A stretch of 64,000 nt of DNA from Bacillota bacterium (GCA_029974635.1 JARKQY010000058.1:62001-126000), one strand, 5' to 3'. Positions 32,317 through 42,866 are shown, counted from the stretch's first letter. The notes: a model not told the origin generated them from the letters alone. Numbers and translations: made by a program.

Positions 32317-33381
32317 CTAAATTCGTTCCCGGATTAATTTTCCCATCTCAACCGTTCCGACTTTGGTCATATTTGGAGCCATGAGATCGGGGGTGCGATA
32401 GCCTTCATTCAATACCGCGTTTACGGCTTTTTCAATGGCTTGGGCGGGTTCCTCCAGATGGAATGAATAGCGGAGCATCATTGCGGCGCTCAGAATGGTG
32501 GCCATGGGGTTGGCCATGTCCTTTCCGGCAATGTCGGGCGCTGAGCCATGGGCCGGTTCATATAGGGCAACTTCTCCTCCCAGGCTGGCCGAAGGGAGCA
32601 TGCCCAATGAACCGCCGAGAGTGGATGCCTGGTCCGTCAGGATATCGCCAAACATATTTTCAGTGACAACCACATCGAACTGGGAAGGGTAACGCACTAG
32701 TTGCATGGCGCAATTATCAACGTACATATGGTTTAGTTCAACGTCAGGGTAATCTTTGGCTATGGCATTTACGGTTTCCCGCCAAAGCAGCGAACTTTCC
32801 AGGACGTTGGCTTTATCCACCGAAGTAAGTTTTTTACGGCGGCTGCGGGCGGCTTCAAAGGCCTGGGTCACGATACGTTGGATTTCGATATTCTTATATA
32901 CCAGGGTATCAATGGCCTGTGTGGAGCCATCGGCCAAAACCTCGCGTTGTTTGGGGCCGAAGTATAATCCCCCGGTTAATTCCCGGAAAAACAGGATATC
33001 TACACCCTTGACCACTTCCGGTTTAAGGGGTGAGGAATCGAGTAAGGTCTCATATACCTTAATGGGCCGTAAATTTGCGAACAAGTGTAACTTTTTACGC
33101 AGCGGTAAAAGGGCTGCTCGTTCCGGCCGTAATTCCACCGGCAGTTGATCCATTTTAGGGCTGCCCACGGCACCCAAGAGGATAGCGTGGGATTGTTTGC
33201 AGAGCTCCAGGGTTTGTTCCGGAAGCGGATGGCCGTAATTTTCGTAGGCATCCTCACTGATTAATCCGTCGGTAAAGGATAGCTCCAAGTTAAATTTGCG
33301 GGCAACGGTTTTCAAAACCGCGACAGCCTCGGGAACGATCTCCCGGCCGATTCCATCACCAGGTAATACCAGTATCTTCAT
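32317..33381 (-). CDS. leuB: 3-isopropylmalate dehydrogenase
   Basis: NAD-dependent oxidative decarboxylation of 3-isopropylmalate, the third step of leucine synthesis. The 354-residue protein has VLPGDGIGREIVPEA at the start, the substrate-binding ERAALLPLRKKLHLFANLRP, FRELTGGLYFG, VDNCAMQLV, the metal-binding MFGDILTDQAS and YEPAHGSAPDIAGK. It is the last gene of leuCDB, 19 bases after leuD, and is followed by a terminator. Confidence 0.96.
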   Translation of the reverse strand: MKILVLPGDGIGREIVPEAVAVLKTVARKFNLELSFTDGLISEDAYENYGHPLPEQTLELCKQSHAILLGAVGSPKMDQLPVELRPERAALLPLRKKLHLFANLRPIKVYETLLDSSPLKPEVVKGVDILFFRELTGGLYFGPKQREVLADGSTQAIDTLVYKNIEIQRIVTQAFEAARSRRKKLTSVDKANVLESSLLWRETVNAIAKDYPDVELNHMYVDNCAMQLVRYPSQFDVVVTENMFGDILTDQASTLGGSLGMLPSASLGGEVALYEPAHGSAPDIAGKDMANPMATILSAAMMLRYSFHLEEPAQAIEKAVNAVLNEGYRTPDLMAPNMTKVGTVEMGKLIRERI

Positions 33382-33400
33382 GTAATCCCTTTTCCTTCAC

Positions 33401-33904
33401 TTAGTTTGTAATGCGTTTTTTTACGTATTCAATCAAACCGCCGGCATTGATCAACTCCTGCATAAACGGCGGGAAGGGGGCGGCCTGATATGATTTTCCG
33501 GTTGTCAGATCCATTATCTTACCACTGCTTAAATCCACCTCAACCTGATTTCCTTCGGCAATTGCCTTGCTGGCCTCAGCGGATTCTAATATTGGCAAAC
33601 CAATATTTATGGAATTCCGGTAAAAAATCCGGGCAAAGGAAGCGGCGATGACACAGGAAACCCCGGCGGCTTTTATGGAGATGGGGGCGTGCTCACGGGA
33701 GCTGCCGCAGCCGAAATTTTTTCCAGCAACGATGATATCACCAAGGTTTACCTTGCCGGCAAAGCCGGGATCGGCATCTTCCATACAATGGACGGCCAGT
33801 TCCTTTGGTTCGCTGGTATTCAAGTAACGAGCGGGAATAATCAAATCCGTATCCACATCATTGCCGAACCGCCAAACTTTTCCCTGCAAAATATTTGAAC
33901 TCAT
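33401..33904 (-). CDS. leuD: 3-isopropylmalate dehydratase small subunit
   Basis: Swivelling small subunit of isopropylmalate isomerase. The 167-residue protein has [33 protein letters not shown] and [15 protein letters not shown], the short form typical of Bacillota and Archaea paired with a 420-residue LeuC. It overlaps the stop of leuC by four bases (ATGA), showing translational coupling. Confidence 0.96.
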   Translation of the reverse strand: MSSNILQGKVWRFGNDVDTDLIIPARYLNTSEPKELAVHCMEDADPGFAGKVNLGDIIVAGKNFGCGSSREHAPISIKAAGVSCVIAASFARIFYRNSINIGLPILESAEASKAIAEGNQVEVDLSSGKIMDLTTGKSYQAAPFPPFMQELINAGGLIEYVKKRITN

Positions 33905-35169
33905 TTTACTCCAACCTCCCCGGGGCCGGCCAGTTTTCCGGCAATCGCCGAAGCGGCGGCCACCGCCGGACCGGCTAAATATACTTCGCTTTCAGGATGG
34001 CCCATTCGGCCTACAAAATTACGATTGGTGGTAGCGACGGCCCGTTCCCCTTTGGCGAGGATTCCCATATGCCCGCCCAAACAAGGACCGCAAGTAGGGG
34101 TGGAAACTGCGGCGCCGGCGTCCAGAAAGATTTCGAACAAGCCTTCGCGCATGGCTTGCCGCCATATATCCTGAGTGCCTGGGATTACAATCAACCGGAC
34201 ATTGGAATTGACCTTATGCCCTTTCAATACCTGGGCCGCTTCGCGTAAATCCTCGATACGGCCGTTGGTGCAAGAACCGATGATGGACTGATCGATTGAA
34301 ACATTGCCGCATTCCGACAATGGTTTTGTATTTTCAGGAAGGTGCGGGAAGGCAATCTGGGGTTCCAGTTTGGAAACATCCCATTCGTATACTTTATTAT
34401 ATACAGCATCCGGATCGCTGGCATAAACCGTATAAGAGCGTTTCGCCCTGGATGCGACATATTCCCTGGTTTTGGCATCCACCGCAAAAATTCCATTTTT
34501 GCCGCCGGCTTCGATAGCCATATTGGCCATGGTAAAACGGCCTTCCATGGACAGATTATCAATGGTCTCCCCGGTGAATTCCATGGACTGATATAATGCT
34601 CCGTCGACACCGATTTTGCCAATGGTAAACAGGATAAGGTCTTTACCCCCGACCCAGCGGGGCAGTTTTCCGTAATAATTGAATTTAATACTTTCCGGTA
34701 CTTTAAACCAAGCCTCGCCGATGGCCATTCCTGCAGCCATATCGGTACTGCCCACCCCAGTGGAGAAAGCGCCCAATGCTCCATAAGTACATGTATGGGA
34801 GTCGGCGCCAATGACCAGGTCGCCTGGTAAAACCAAGCCCTTTTCAGGCAACAGGCAATGTTCCACTCCCATTTCACCGACTTCGAAATAATTAGCAATA
34901 CCGTAGCGCCGGGCGAATTCCCGGAGAATCTTTACTTGTTCGGCGGATTTTATATCTTTATTGGGTGTAAAATGGTCAGGAACCAGGGCAATCTTCTCTT
35001 GGTCAAATACCCGGTTAACCCCGATTTTCGAAAATTCCTTAATTGCAACGGGAGCAGTAATATCATTTCCCAATACCAGGTCTACTTTGGCATTGATTAA
35101 ATCCCCCGGCGCAACCTTTTTTTTACCTGCATGAGCAGCCAGTATTTTTTCAGTGATGGTCATTCCCAT
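33901..35169 (-). CDS. leuC: 3-isopropylmalate dehydratase large subunit
   Basis: Aconitase-type [4Fe-4S] subunit of isopropylmalate isomerase. The 422-residue protein has [42 protein letters not shown] and [13 protein letters not shown], giving the three cluster cysteines. ATG 35169 lies seven bases after GAGGTG. It opens leuCDB; leuA and ilv genes are not in the window. A near-consensus promoter and a hairpin-containing leader of about 160 bases lie upstream. Confidence 0.96.
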   Translation of the reverse strand: MGMTITEKILAAHAGKKKVAPGDLINAKVDLVLGNDITAPVAIKEFSKIGVNRVFDQEKIALVPDHFTPNKDIKSAEQVKILREFARRYGIANYFEVGEMGVEHCLLPEKGLVLPGDLVIGADSHTCTYGALGAFSTGVGSTDMAAGMAIGEAWFKVPESIKFNYYGKLPRWVGGKDLILFTIGKIGVDGALYQSMEFTGETIDNLSMEGRFTMANMAIEAGGKNGIFAVDAKTREYVASRAKRSYTVYASDPDAVYNKVYEWDVSKLEPQIAFPHLPENTKPLSECGNVSIDQSIIGSCTNGRIEDLREAAQVLKGHKVNSNVRLIVIPGTQDIWRQAMREGLFEIFLDAGAAVSTPTCGPCLGGHMGILAKGERAVATTNRNFVGRMGHPESEVYLAGPAVAAASAIAGKLAGPGEVGVK

Positions 35170-35228
35170 CCGGATTCACCTCTTTAATTTGGTATCCTGA
35201 TGCTTGATTTACTCAGATATAATTATGT

Positions 35229-35299
35229 ATTATCCATAAAAAGTTTGTTTTTTCAGCAAAACTTTTGAGGATAATTTTGAATTATAGCTACGCTATAAT
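35229..35299 (-). promoter_or_regulatory. Hairpins in the leuCDB leader
   Basis: The leader RNA contains a perfect hairpin ATTATAGC/GCTATAAT with a three-base loop (35281-35299), then a longer one in which ATTATCC/GGATAAT encloses AAAAGTTT/AAACTTTT (35229-35275). No T-box sequence or leucine-codon leader peptide was found. They may act in RNA stability or attenuation. Confidence 0.45.
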
Positions 35300-35338
35300 A
35301 GTTCTAGGGAGCTATTTTAGAAGTAAATGCTTGTTCTC

Positions 35339-35367
35339 ATTATATACTTGCTTATAACTCAAGTCAA
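35339..35367 (-). promoter_or_regulatory. Promoter of leuCDB
   Basis: On the minus strand TTGACT (35367-35362) and TATAAT (35344-35339) are exactly 17 bases apart, a near-perfect housekeeping promoter about 170 bases upstream of leuC. Confidence 0.85.
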
Positions 35368-35486
35368 GGATAAAATTCCGTTATCTTCTCATAAATTCTT
35401 TTAAATTCTTAAATGTGTGATTTTACGTAACCTCATCGAAATCGCAAGTTGGACAAAATGCAAACGGCAGGGCTTCCTATTTTATA

Positions 35487-35514
35487 ATAAAAGCCCTTAC
35501 AGAAGGGCTTTTCA
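35487..35514 (-). terminator. Terminator of the zinc-ribbon gene
   Basis: On the minus strand AAAAGCCCTT/AAGGGCTTTT forms a hairpin followed by ATTATAA; a bidirectional role is possible. Confidence 0.75.
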
Positions 35515-35541
35515 TGATTTATTTGATTTCAGTAGTACGAT

Positions 35542-35958
35542 TTAATACGTATTTAATTCCACTGACGCCGTTGGTATCATTCCCTTTATGCCTTTGACAA
35601 TAAACTCCATGGTACAATGAGGGCAGGTAACTTTTTGCCGGTGTTCGTTCAAGGGAATATACATAGGCCCCTCGCAACGTCTGCAGAAGATGATTATCCG
35701 GTTATTTGTTTCAGTTTCCGGGGATGTTTTTTCCGGGGCTTCATTAATAAATCCGGGGATTGCCATATATCCGCAAGTGGGACAAGTATAAAACGAGGTA
35801 GGCTTTGATATAGGAACAATGGGAATAAAGAAAAAAGAGATATAGTTCCGGACGTGGTTTTCCCGAAAGTTTCGAATATCGTTACAATGGGGACAATTAT
35901 GCCGTAAAGTGCCATTTCCCGGTTTTTTTACCGGACTGATTCCAAAAATTAAAAACAT
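35542..35958 (-). CDS. Zinc-ribbon protein
   Basis: A 138-residue protein with several CxxC pairs: CPHC near the N-terminus, CPTC, CRRC and CPHC near the C-terminus, forming two zinc ribbons. The segment YISFFFIPIVPISKPTSFYTC between the first pairs resembles zinc-ribbon domains of small Bacillota membrane-associated proteins. The ATG at 35958, six bases after GAGGTG, is the start; a GTG nine bases upstream is part of that site. Function is unknown. Confidence 0.72.
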   Translation of the reverse strand: MFLIFGISPVKKPGNGTLRHNCPHCNDIRNFRENHVRNYISFFFIPIVPISKPTSFYTCPTCGYMAIPGFINEAPEKTSPETETNNRIIIFCRRCEGPMYIPLNEHRQKVTCPHCTMEFIVKGIKGMIPTASVELNTY

Positions 35959-36381
35959 CGATAACACCTCATTAACTCATTATAAGTATTTATACAAATT
36001 TATATCAATAATAACTTATTTTTTTTTCAAATGCAAATTAAACGGGGGTGAAATCTTTATTATAATTAATAGTCCGGCATTTTTTAGTACACTTGGCAGA
36101 TTTGGAGAAATCTCAAATTTAAATCGCCGGGATCTTAACCGATTTGATGAATCTGTCGAAAATAATAATAGGGTGCCATCAATGGCAGATTTTTGAATTA
36201 TTGTTATGAAAGGATATTTTGTAGGAAATGTCGAAGTAGTCACCTGATCTTATGGAATCGAAAATATGATAATGAAAACACGGTCCGGCTGTTTGAAAAA
36301 CAAGGAAGCTCAAAGGTTGGATAGGAGTAGTCGACCGGAAGACGAACGGTAAAATTAAAAGCATCCAGAGGTGAATATGGG
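35959..36381. other. Gene-free divergent spacer
   Basis: A 423-base region between the zinc-ribbon gene and ftsE. It is AT-rich at its left, of mixed composition at its right, and must hold two divergent promoters that I could not place. Short open frames here have no RBS and no recognisable product. Confidence 0.4.
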
Positions 36382-37062
36382 TTGATTCAATTTCAAAGAG
36401 TTTCAAAGACATATAGCAATAAAACTATAGCGCTAACAGGGATTGACTTATTTATCGAAAAAGGAGAATTTGTATTTTTGGTGGGTCCCAGCGGCGCCGG
36501 TAAAACAACTTTTATCAAGTTAGTGATCCGCAGGGAGCTTCCCACGGAGGGACAGGTTCTGATCGGACGCAAGAACCTTTCACTGATGAAAAATCATGAA
36601 ATACCCATCTTTCGAAGGAATATCGGAGTCATCTTTCAAGATTATAAATTATTGCCGAATAAAACGGTCTTTGAGAATGTGGCCTTCGCTCTGGAGGTTA
36701 TCGAAGCCTCCCGCAAGGATGTTTTAAAACAAGTACCGGCTGTACTGGAGTTGGTTGGGCTGAAAGATAAAGCCAAAGTATTTCCCACCGAATTATCAGG
36801 CGGTGAACAACAGCGGGTTTCATTAGCCCGCGCCATTGTGAACCGCCCCTTGTTGTTATTGGCCGATGAACCGACCGGTAACCTTGATCCCGATACTTCA
36901 TGGGGGATTATGGATTTATTGATGGAGATTAACAAACGGGGAACCACTATCGTTATGGCAACTCATAACAAAAATATCGTTGACCGCATGCGCCGCCGGG
37001 TTGTTGCACTAGAGAACGGGCAAATTGTTCGGGATGAACAAAAGGGGGTTTATGACATTTGA
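36382..37062 (+). CDS. ftsE: Cell-division ABC ATPase FtsE
   Basis: ATPase partner of FtsX that drives peptidoglycan hydrolase activation. The 226-residue protein has Walker [11 protein letters not shown]-loop [10 protein letters not shown], signature LSGGEQQR, Walker [13 protein letters not shown] and the H-loop MATHN. TTG 36382 lies seven bases after AGAGGTGA. It overlaps ftsX by four bases and heads an ftsE-ftsX-M23-S41 cluster. Confidence 0.95.
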   Translation: MIQFQRVSKTYSNKTIALTGIDLFIEKGEFVFLVGPSGAGKTTFIKLVIRRELPTEGQVLIGRKNLSLMKNHEIPIFRRNIGVIFQDYKLLPNKTVFENVAFALEVIEASRKDVLKQVPAVLELVGLKDKAKVFPTELSGGEQQRVSLARAIVNRPLLLLADEPTGNLDPDTSWGIMDLLMEINKRGTTIVMATHNKNIVDRMRRRVVALENGQIVRDEQKGVYDI

Positions 37063-37928
37063 AGGCAAAAACCTTTTTATATTTTACGAAAGAAGCTTCG
37101 ATTGGCTTAAGCCGTAACGGATTGATGAGTTTGGCGGCGGTGACCACAGTGGCTTTTTCTTTGATAATTTTAGGTTGTTTTTTTATTGTGATTACCAATT
37201 GCATTCATTTTGCCGAAATGGCCAAAGGTGTTTTGGAGTTGAAGGTATACTTAAAAGAGAATGTGGATCCGGCGCCTTTACAGGCGGCAATCAGTGAGTT
37301 CAAAGGGGTAGAGGAAGTCCGGTTCGTTTCCAAGGAAGAGGGAGCAGAGTGGCTGGAAAAGTCTTTAGGCGTAAAAAATCTTTTTGTAACCGCCGATAAT
37401 CCTTTACCTGATACGTTGGATATCAGGTTGGATCCGAAAGTTAATGTCAAGAAGTTGGTGAAACAACTGGATTCTCTTGATGGTATCGATGAAGTCGCTT
37501 ACGGAAAGACATTTGTAGAGGCAATGCTGATTATTATTCAAATTATTGGAGTTTTAGGCATTTGCCTGATTACTATCATCGGTTTGGTGGTTTTGTATAT
37601 TATTGTCAATACAATCCGCTTAACGGTTTTAGCGCGATGGAAGGAAATTGAAATCATGAAATTGGTGGGGGCAACTGATTGGTTTATCCGGTGGCCTTTT
37701 ATGTTGGAAGGGATTTTTATCGGGGTTTGCGGCACTATAATTTCCCTGTTGTTGCTTACCAAGGGATACCATCTGTTGTATGCCTATATTAAAGAAGCAG
37801 CCCCGTTTATTCCGGTGCTTAGCGAAAAAATCGTTAATTACCGGATGTTCTGGCTAATTACGATGGTAGGAGTCGCTTTTGGAGCAGTTGGCAGCACCTG
37901 GTCCATTAAGAAATTCTTGCGGGTTTAA
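37059..37928 (+). CDS. ftsX: Cell-division permease FtsX
   Basis: Membrane partner of FtsE that passes conformational change to an extracytoplasmic hydrolase regulator. The 289-residue protein has one N-terminal helix (about 22-45), a large extracytoplasmic loop with LKVYLKENVD, and three C-terminal helices with VLARWKEIEIMKLVGATDWFIR between the second and third. The TTG start overlaps the ftsE stop (TTGA). The next gene encodes the likely target hydrolase. Confidence 0.94.
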   Translation: MKAKTFLYFTKEASIGLSRNGLMSLAAVTTVAFSLIILGCFFIVITNCIHFAEMAKGVLELKVYLKENVDPAPLQAAISEFKGVEEVRFVSKEEGAEWLEKSLGVKNLFVTADNPLPDTLDIRLDPKVNVKKLVKQLDSLDGIDEVAYGKTFVEAMLIIIQIIGVLGICLITIIGLVVLYIIVNTIRLTVLARWKEIEIMKLVGATDWFIRWPFMLEGIFIGVCGTIISLLLLTKGYHLLYAYIKEAAPFIPVLSEKIVNYRMFWLITMVGVAFGAVGSTWSIKKFLRV

Positions 37929-38001
37929 GACTTTCTGAATTTTGATTCTGCAATTCCTTAATATCCGGTATTTTTCACCGTTTTTGGGGGGCGGCAACAA
38001 A

Positions 38002-39150
38002 GTGATAAAACAAAAACAGCTTATTTTTCTTTTTCTACTACTGTTTGTCAGCGGGGCGCAGGTTGGGTTGGGCGCATCCACGGATGAGATTCAAACGAAA
38101 ATTGATCAGACGAAAAAGAAGCTCTCGGAGACCAAACGCCGGGAAAAATCGGTTTTAGGCAGCTTACTCAAAACACAAGAACAGTTGGAACAGATTAGTA
38201 AAAGCCTAAACCAAATCAACACCAATATGGGAACTACCGAGCGGAATATAACGGTTATCAATAATCAACTTAATAATGCCGAATCGGAACTGGAAAAACT
38301 AAAAATTGAAATTGGGGGCCGGAAAGGAGTTCTGGATGAGCGATTAATTGCTATATATAAATATGGGTACCAAAGTTCGCTGGAGATTCTATTCGCTTCT
38401 GAAAATTTTTCGGAGTTCATTACCCGCTTTGAATTACTCAGTAGTTTTGTCAAGGGGGATCTTCGGGTTTTACGGACTCTTCAGAAACAGCAGGATTTAA
38501 TTGCCAAAAAGCGGGCCGAGATTGCCGATAAAAAAGATGAGCTGGAGAGTCAAAAGAATGCGTATGCCCGACTGCAAATTCAAAATAAACAACAACAAAG
38601 CCGTCAATTAGCGGCAATCCAAAACAAACAACAAGAACTGTCAATTTTGCAAAATAATCGTAAAGCACTAGAAGATGCTCTGGACGAATTGGAGCAAACC
38701 TCCAAGGAATTGGAGGCGCAAATCCGGAACTATCAGAATCAAAATCAAATCGCTCTTGGAACTGGGAAATACATATGGCCTGTACAAGGCAGAATAACTT
38801 CATATTTCGGTTATCGCTACCATCCAATCTTAAGAAAGCGCAGATATCATAGTGGGCTTGATATTTCAAAGCCGCAGGGCGAGCCGATTTTGGCCGCAGA
38901 TTCAGGAGTGATAGTGTTCGCTGGCCGTAACGGCGGGTACGGTAAAATGATAGTCGTCGACCACGGAGCGGGAATTTCAACGGTATATGCCCATTGTTCA
39001 TTACTTCAGGTTGACCAGGGTCAAACCGTAACCAAAGGCCAGACTATCGGCCAGGTCGGCAGTACCGGGTTAAGCACCGGTCCGCATTTGCATTTTGAAG
39101 TTCGAAAAAATGGAGTACCCCAAGATCCAATAGGTTATCTTGGAAAATAG
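38002..39150 (+). CDS. Murein hydrolase activator / M23 peptidase, EnvC-like
   Basis: A secreted coiled-coil protein with a LytM (M23) domain. After a signal peptide (about 5-24) there is a long coiled coil (about 27-250) with KYGYQSSLEILFASENFSEF, then an M23 domain with TSYFGYRYHP, YHSGLDIS and HLHFEV. The zinc ligands of active endopeptidases are all present, unlike those of degenerate EnvC activators, so it may cut wall itself. GTG 38002 is preferred since it begins directly before the signal peptide; an in-frame ATG at 37942 would add 20 residues without an RBS. It follows ftsX, the expected regulator. Confidence 0.87.
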   Translation: MIKQKQLIFLFLLLFVSGAQVGLGASTDEIQTKIDQTKKKLSETKRREKSVLGSLLKTQEQLEQISKSLNQINTNMGTTERNITVINNQLNNAESELEKLKIEIGGRKGVLDERLIAIYKYGYQSSLEILFASENFSEFITRFELLSSFVKGDLRVLRTLQKQQDLIAKKRAEIADKKDELESQKNAYARLQIQNKQQQSRQLAAIQNKQQELSILQNNRKALEDALDELEQTSKELEAQIRNYQNQNQIALGTGKYIWPVQGRITSYFGYRYHPILRKRRYHSGLDISKPQGEPILAADSGVIVFAGRNGGYGKMIVVDHGAGISTVYAHCSLLQVDQGQTVTKGQTIGQVGSTGLSTGPHLHFEVRKNGVPQDPIGYLGK

Positions 39151-39176
39151 TAATTTTTTTGGGAGGAGGATTGGTA

Positions 39177-40421
39177 TTGCGTAGAAAACAGATGAGAGTC
39201 ATATTGCTCTCAGCTTTTATTTTTATAATCTTCGGTTATTTGGGCTGGTGGTGGCAGGCTAATGTCCGGGACGGGCGATATAAGGATCTGATTCCGGCCT
39301 TATACATAATCGGATTTGTTAAAATAAACTACTATCAACCCGTCAATTTCAATCGGTTACTCAATATTTACTTAAAGACCGGCGATATTACCCGTACGTT
39401 GAAGTCTTTAAATGACCCATACACTGAGTTTTTATCGCAGGAAGACTTTGTGGAACTACGGAAAGAGACCAACGGTTACTTTGACGGGATCGGTATTTAT
39501 TTACAGAAAGACGAACCGATTATCTGGAAAGTAGCTAACGGAACTCCCAGTGAAAAAGCAGGACTACGGGCTGGAGACCGGATCATTAGAGTGGATCGGG
39601 TTCCGGTAAAAAGTGCCCGGGAGATTGTCCAGAAGATCAGAGGAAAGGCTGGAAGCATTGTTGTACTACAGGTCGTAAGAAATGAACAGGGACAAAGCAA
39701 AACAGTTGATATTGCTGTTGTCCGTGCTAAAATATATATTCCTACCGTGCAAATGAATATCGAAAATGATCCAATCATAGGAAAGTATGCTTTGATTAAG
39801 ATCGACCAATTTTCAGATACTACGGCCCATGATCTGGGAAAGAGCCTTAAGAAAATTGACAAAATAGCTGATTGTCGTGGATTAATTATCGACTTGCGCG
39901 CAAACCCCGGAGGTCTGTTAGAGGCAGCGGTTGATGTAACCGGTCATTTTCTGCCTAAAGGGACCCCGGTCATATATATTTACAAACGCGGTCAATTAAT
40001 TAGAGTTGCCAGGGTCAATAAAGCAACGGTTCACAAAGATCTTCCTGTGGTTATGCTGATTGACAACTGGAGCGCCAGCGCCGCTGAGATTGTAGCGGGA
40101 GCCCTGAAGGACCAAAACCGGGCCATTTTGGTGGGAACCGCAACTTTTGGGAAGGATCTGATACAGGAGATCAAAGAATTACCGACCGGAACCGGCTTCA
40201 AAATTACCGTATACAACTATCTTACTTCAGGCGGCAAGAATATTCACAAACGCGGGGTGCAACCGGACTTACAAGTGGGTAAACCCCTTGACGAAATTCT
40301 TAAAAGAGGCGATACGGATGAGCTTTTAAGAATTCATAAACTTCAGGAACAGGCTGCCATGAAAGTATTGCGGCAACAGGTTTTGAAAAGGGATAACGGA
40401 ATTGCAAAATTGGCCGGATAA
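39177..40421 (+). CDS. C-terminal processing peptidase, S41 family
   Basis: A membrane-anchored PDZ-containing serine protease of the CtpA/Prc type. An N-terminal helix (about 7-25) is followed by a PDZ domain (GIGIYLQKDEPIIWKVANGT...AGLRAGDRIIRVD) and the S41 core with NPGGLLEAAVD, the catalytic Ser in DNWSASAAEIVAGAL and Lys in VGTATFGKDLIQE. It lies 26 bases after the M23 gene, a common pairing with ftsEX. TTG 39177 is seven bases after GGAGGAGG. A terminator follows. Confidence 0.93.
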   Translation: MRRKQMRVILLSAFIFIIFGYLGWWWQANVRDGRYKDLIPALYIIGFVKINYYQPVNFNRLLNIYLKTGDITRTLKSLNDPYTEFLSQEDFVELRKETNGYFDGIGIYLQKDEPIIWKVANGTPSEKAGLRAGDRIIRVDRVPVKSAREIVQKIRGKAGSIVVLQVVRNEQGQSKTVDIAVVRAKIYIPTVQMNIENDPIIGKYALIKIDQFSDTTAHDLGKSLKKIDKIADCRGLIIDLRANPGGLLEAAVDVTGHFLPKGTPVIYIYKRGQLIRVARVNKATVHKDLPVVMLIDNWSASAAEIVAGALKDQNRAILVGTATFGKDLIQEIKELPTGTGFKITVYNYLTSGGKNIHKRGVQPDLQVGKPLDEILKRGDTDELLRIHKLQEQAAMKVLRQQVLKRDNGIAKLAG

Positions 40422-40448
40422 TTTTCATCCTTTAGTAAAACTATAAAG

Positions 40449-40486
40449 AAGAACCCCACTCAATTTCCAGCAAGAGGGGTTCTTTT
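40449..40486 (+). terminator. Terminator after the S41 peptidase gene
   Basis: AGAACCCC pairs with GGGGTTCT, followed by TTTTCAATTTT. Confidence 0.8.
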
Positions 40487-40702
40487 CAATTTTAAGGAAA
40501 AACGGTATTCGAATTCTTCAATTTTAATAAGTGCCGCCTCATTCTGCCGCCAAGCCTTTATGAAAGCGTACATGCGAGTTTCGGTGACGGGTATCTGAAA
40601 CTGTTCACTATTCGTAATGTCCTTTTGATTATTCAGTAAATGGGCCATACGACTCATTGAAGAAATATTTATTACAATTGAAAGGAAAAAATATTTTGAT
40701 AT

Positions 40703-40744
40703 CGAATATATGTTTGGTTGAACAAACCTATTACAAGGTATAAT
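40703..40744 (+). promoter_or_regulatory. Probable LexA (SOS) box and promoter of uvrB-uvrA
   Basis: CGAATATATGTTTG (40703-40716) is a symmetric 14-mer differing from the Bacillus LexA/DinR consensus CGAACATATGTTCG at two mirror positions. Just downstream lie TTGAAC (40718-40723) and TATAAT (40739-40744), although the 15-base spacing is short. A LexA site here fits SOS control of nucleotide excision repair. Confidence 0.6.
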
Positions 40745-40886
40745 ATATATTTGTTAAAGCGAAGCTTTAATTAAAAACTATCTACGCTAATTCTTATGGG
40801 GTGGATGATTCTATAAAGATACATTAATTAACGATCTGAACTAATAATGTCATCCCAACGTAACAAAACAGATCGGAGGTGTAATA

Positions 40887-42866
40887 TTGGTTAAGAAATT
40901 TGTAGTCCATTCGGAGTATATACCTAAGGGAGATCAGCCACAGGCTATTTCCCAATTGGCAGCTGGAATAAGGAATGGAATGCGCGATCAGGTGCTTTTG
41001 GGGGTTACCGGTTCAGGAAAGACCTTTACAATGGCTAAGGTAATTGAGGAGGTACAACTCCCAACCCTGGTGCTGGCCCATAATAAAACGCTTGCTGCCC
41101 AATTATATAGTGAATTCAAGGAGTTTTTTCCGGAAAACGCGGTTGAATACTTTGTCAGTTATTATGATTATTACCAGCCTGAGGCCTATATACCTCAAAC
41201 GGATTTATATATTGAGAAAGATTCCAGTATTAACGATGAAATCGACCGGCTGCGCCATTCGGCCACCTCTTCATTGTTAAGCCGTAATGACGTGATTATT
41301 GTAGCCAGTGTCTCCTGCATTTACGGGTTAGGCTCCCCTGAAGATTATGAATCACTGACATTATCATTAAAGTCAGGGGAGTTTAAAGAGCGAAACCAAT
41401 TATTACGACGGCTGGTGGGAATTCAATACAGCCGGAACGATGTCGGTTTTACCCGCGGAACTTTCCGGGTCCGCGGTGATGTAATCGAGATTATTCCGAT
41501 TTATGGGGAAAATATTATTCGCTTGGAATTATTCGGGGATGAGGTTGAGAAGATCGTCGAGGTTGATCCGGTGACTGGCGAGATCCTGAAAGACCTTAAG
41601 GAAGTCGCGATTTATCCGGCTACTCATTATATTACCTCTGAAGAAAAAATGAAAAAAGCCGTATCAGCCATTGAGGAGGAACTGGAAACCAGACTGAAGG
41701 AGTTTCAGGCTGCCGGACTTCTGTTGGAGGCGCAACGTATCGAACAACGTACCCGGTTTGACCTGGAAATGATGCATGAGTTGGGCTTCTGCCAGGGAAT
41801 CGAAAATTATTCCCGTCATTTAACCGGCAGGGAGCCGGGTGAAGCGCCCGCCACGCTTTTCGATTACTTTCCCGGGAATTTTCTGTTGTTTATTGATGAG
41901 TCCCACGTTTCTATTCCTCAGGTTGGCGGAATGTACGCCGGGGACCGATCCCGGAAAGAGACACTGGTAAAATATGGATTCCGGCTGCCGTCAGCCCTGG
42001 ATAACCGGCCTTTAAAATTTAATGAGTTTGAAGCACGGATTCATCAGGTGGTTTATGTATCCGCTACTCCGGCACAATATGAGTTGAAAAGAGCGGCTCA
42101 AGTTGTTGAGCAGATTATCCGTCCGACAGGTCTGGTGGATCCGGAGATCATCGTGAAACCAATAAAAGGGCAGATCGACGATTTAATGGAGGAGATCCGG
42201 ATCCGGGTTGATAAAAACGAAAGAGTTCTGGTCACCACCCTGACCAAAAAAATGGCTGAGGATTTAACGGAATACCTGGACGGGGTGGGAGTTCGGGTCC
42301 GGTATCTGCATTCGGAGATTAACACACTGGATCGGGTCATCATCTTGCGGGATCTGCGCCTGGGAAAATTTGACGTATTGGTAGGAATCAATCTGTTACG
42401 GGAAGGGCTCGATCTTCCGGAGGTCTCTTTAGTGGCCATTTTGGATGCGGATAAAGAAGGGTTTTTACGCTCGGAGACCTCATTGATTCAAACCATTGGC
42501 CGGGCGGCCCGGAATGTTCAAGGAAAGGTCATTATGTACGCCGACCGGATAACCGACTCCATGCAGCGGGCCATTCAAGAGACCAACCGGCGCCGGTTGA
42601 AACAGCTTACATTTAATGAGGAAAACGGGATTACCCCGGAGTCGGTTAAAAAAGCGGTTCGGGATCTGATCCAGGCCGAACAAGCGGCGGAGACCAAGGT
42701 TGAATACCAGGTAAGCAAGAATCCTCATTTGACCCAGGCAGAGATTAAAGCCAAGATTGCCGAACTGGAGTCGGAGATGTTGAAAGCCGCCGCCGAACTG
42801 GCCTTTGAGCGGGCGGCCGAGTTGCGGGATGAAATGAGGCATTGGGAGAAGTTATTGACAGCGTAA
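40887..42866 (+). CDS. uvrB: Excinuclease ABC subunit B
   Basis: DNA-damage-verifying helicase subunit of nucleotide excision repair. The 659-residue protein has Walker [11 protein letters not shown] (Lys45), the beta-hairpin region [15 protein letters not shown], the DESH Walker B ([16 protein letters not shown]), VYVSATPA, helicase motif [11 protein letters not shown] and the C-terminal UVR domain ([13 protein letters not shown]) that binds UvrC. TTG 40887 follows GGAGGTG. uvrA begins 38 bases after it. Confidence 0.97.
   Translation: MVKKFVVHSEYIPKGDQPQAISQLAAGIRNGMRDQVLLGVTGSGKTFTMAKVIEEVQLPTLVLAHNKTLAAQLYSEFKEFFPENAVEYFVSYYDYYQPEAYIPQTDLYIEKDSSINDEIDRLRHSATSSLLSRNDVIIVASVSCIYGLGSPEDYESLTLSLKSGEFKERNQLLRRLVGIQYSRNDVGFTRGTFRVRGDVIEIIPIYGENIIRLELFGDEVEKIVEVDPVTGEILKDLKEVAIYPATHYITSEEKMKKAVSAIEEELETRLKEFQAAGLLLEAQRIEQRTRFDLEMMHELGFCQGIENYSRHLTGREPGEAPATLFDYFPGNFLLFIDESHVSIPQVGGMYAGDRSRKETLVKYGFRLPSALDNRPLKFNEFEARIHQVVYVSATPAQYELKRAAQVVEQIIRPTGLVDPEIIVKPIKGQIDDLMEEIRIRVDKNERVLVTTLTKKMAEDLTEYLDGVGVRVRYLHSEINTLDRVIILRDLRLGKFDVLVGINLLREGLDLPEVSLVAILDADKEGFLRSETSLIQTIGRAARNVQGKVIMYADRITDSMQRAIQETNRRRLKQLTFNEENGITPESVKKAVRDLIQAEQAAETKVEYQVSKNPHLTQAEIKAKIAELESEMLKAAAELAFERAAELRDEMRHWEKLLTA

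Noticed and set aside
34224-34898. 224-codon minus-strand open frame inside leuC
   Set aside because: It lies in another frame of the highly conserved leuC; product is Trp/Pro-rich noise.
35909-36196. 95-codon plus-strand frame in the spacer before ftsE
   Set aside because: It overlaps the start of the convincing zinc-ribbon gene, lacks an RBS and has an AT-driven composition.
40460-40657. Minus-strand open frame of 65 codons after the S41 peptidase gene
   Set aside because: It has no RBS, its end runs into the terminator hairpin of the upstream gene and its product resembles nothing I know; kept out as unsupported.
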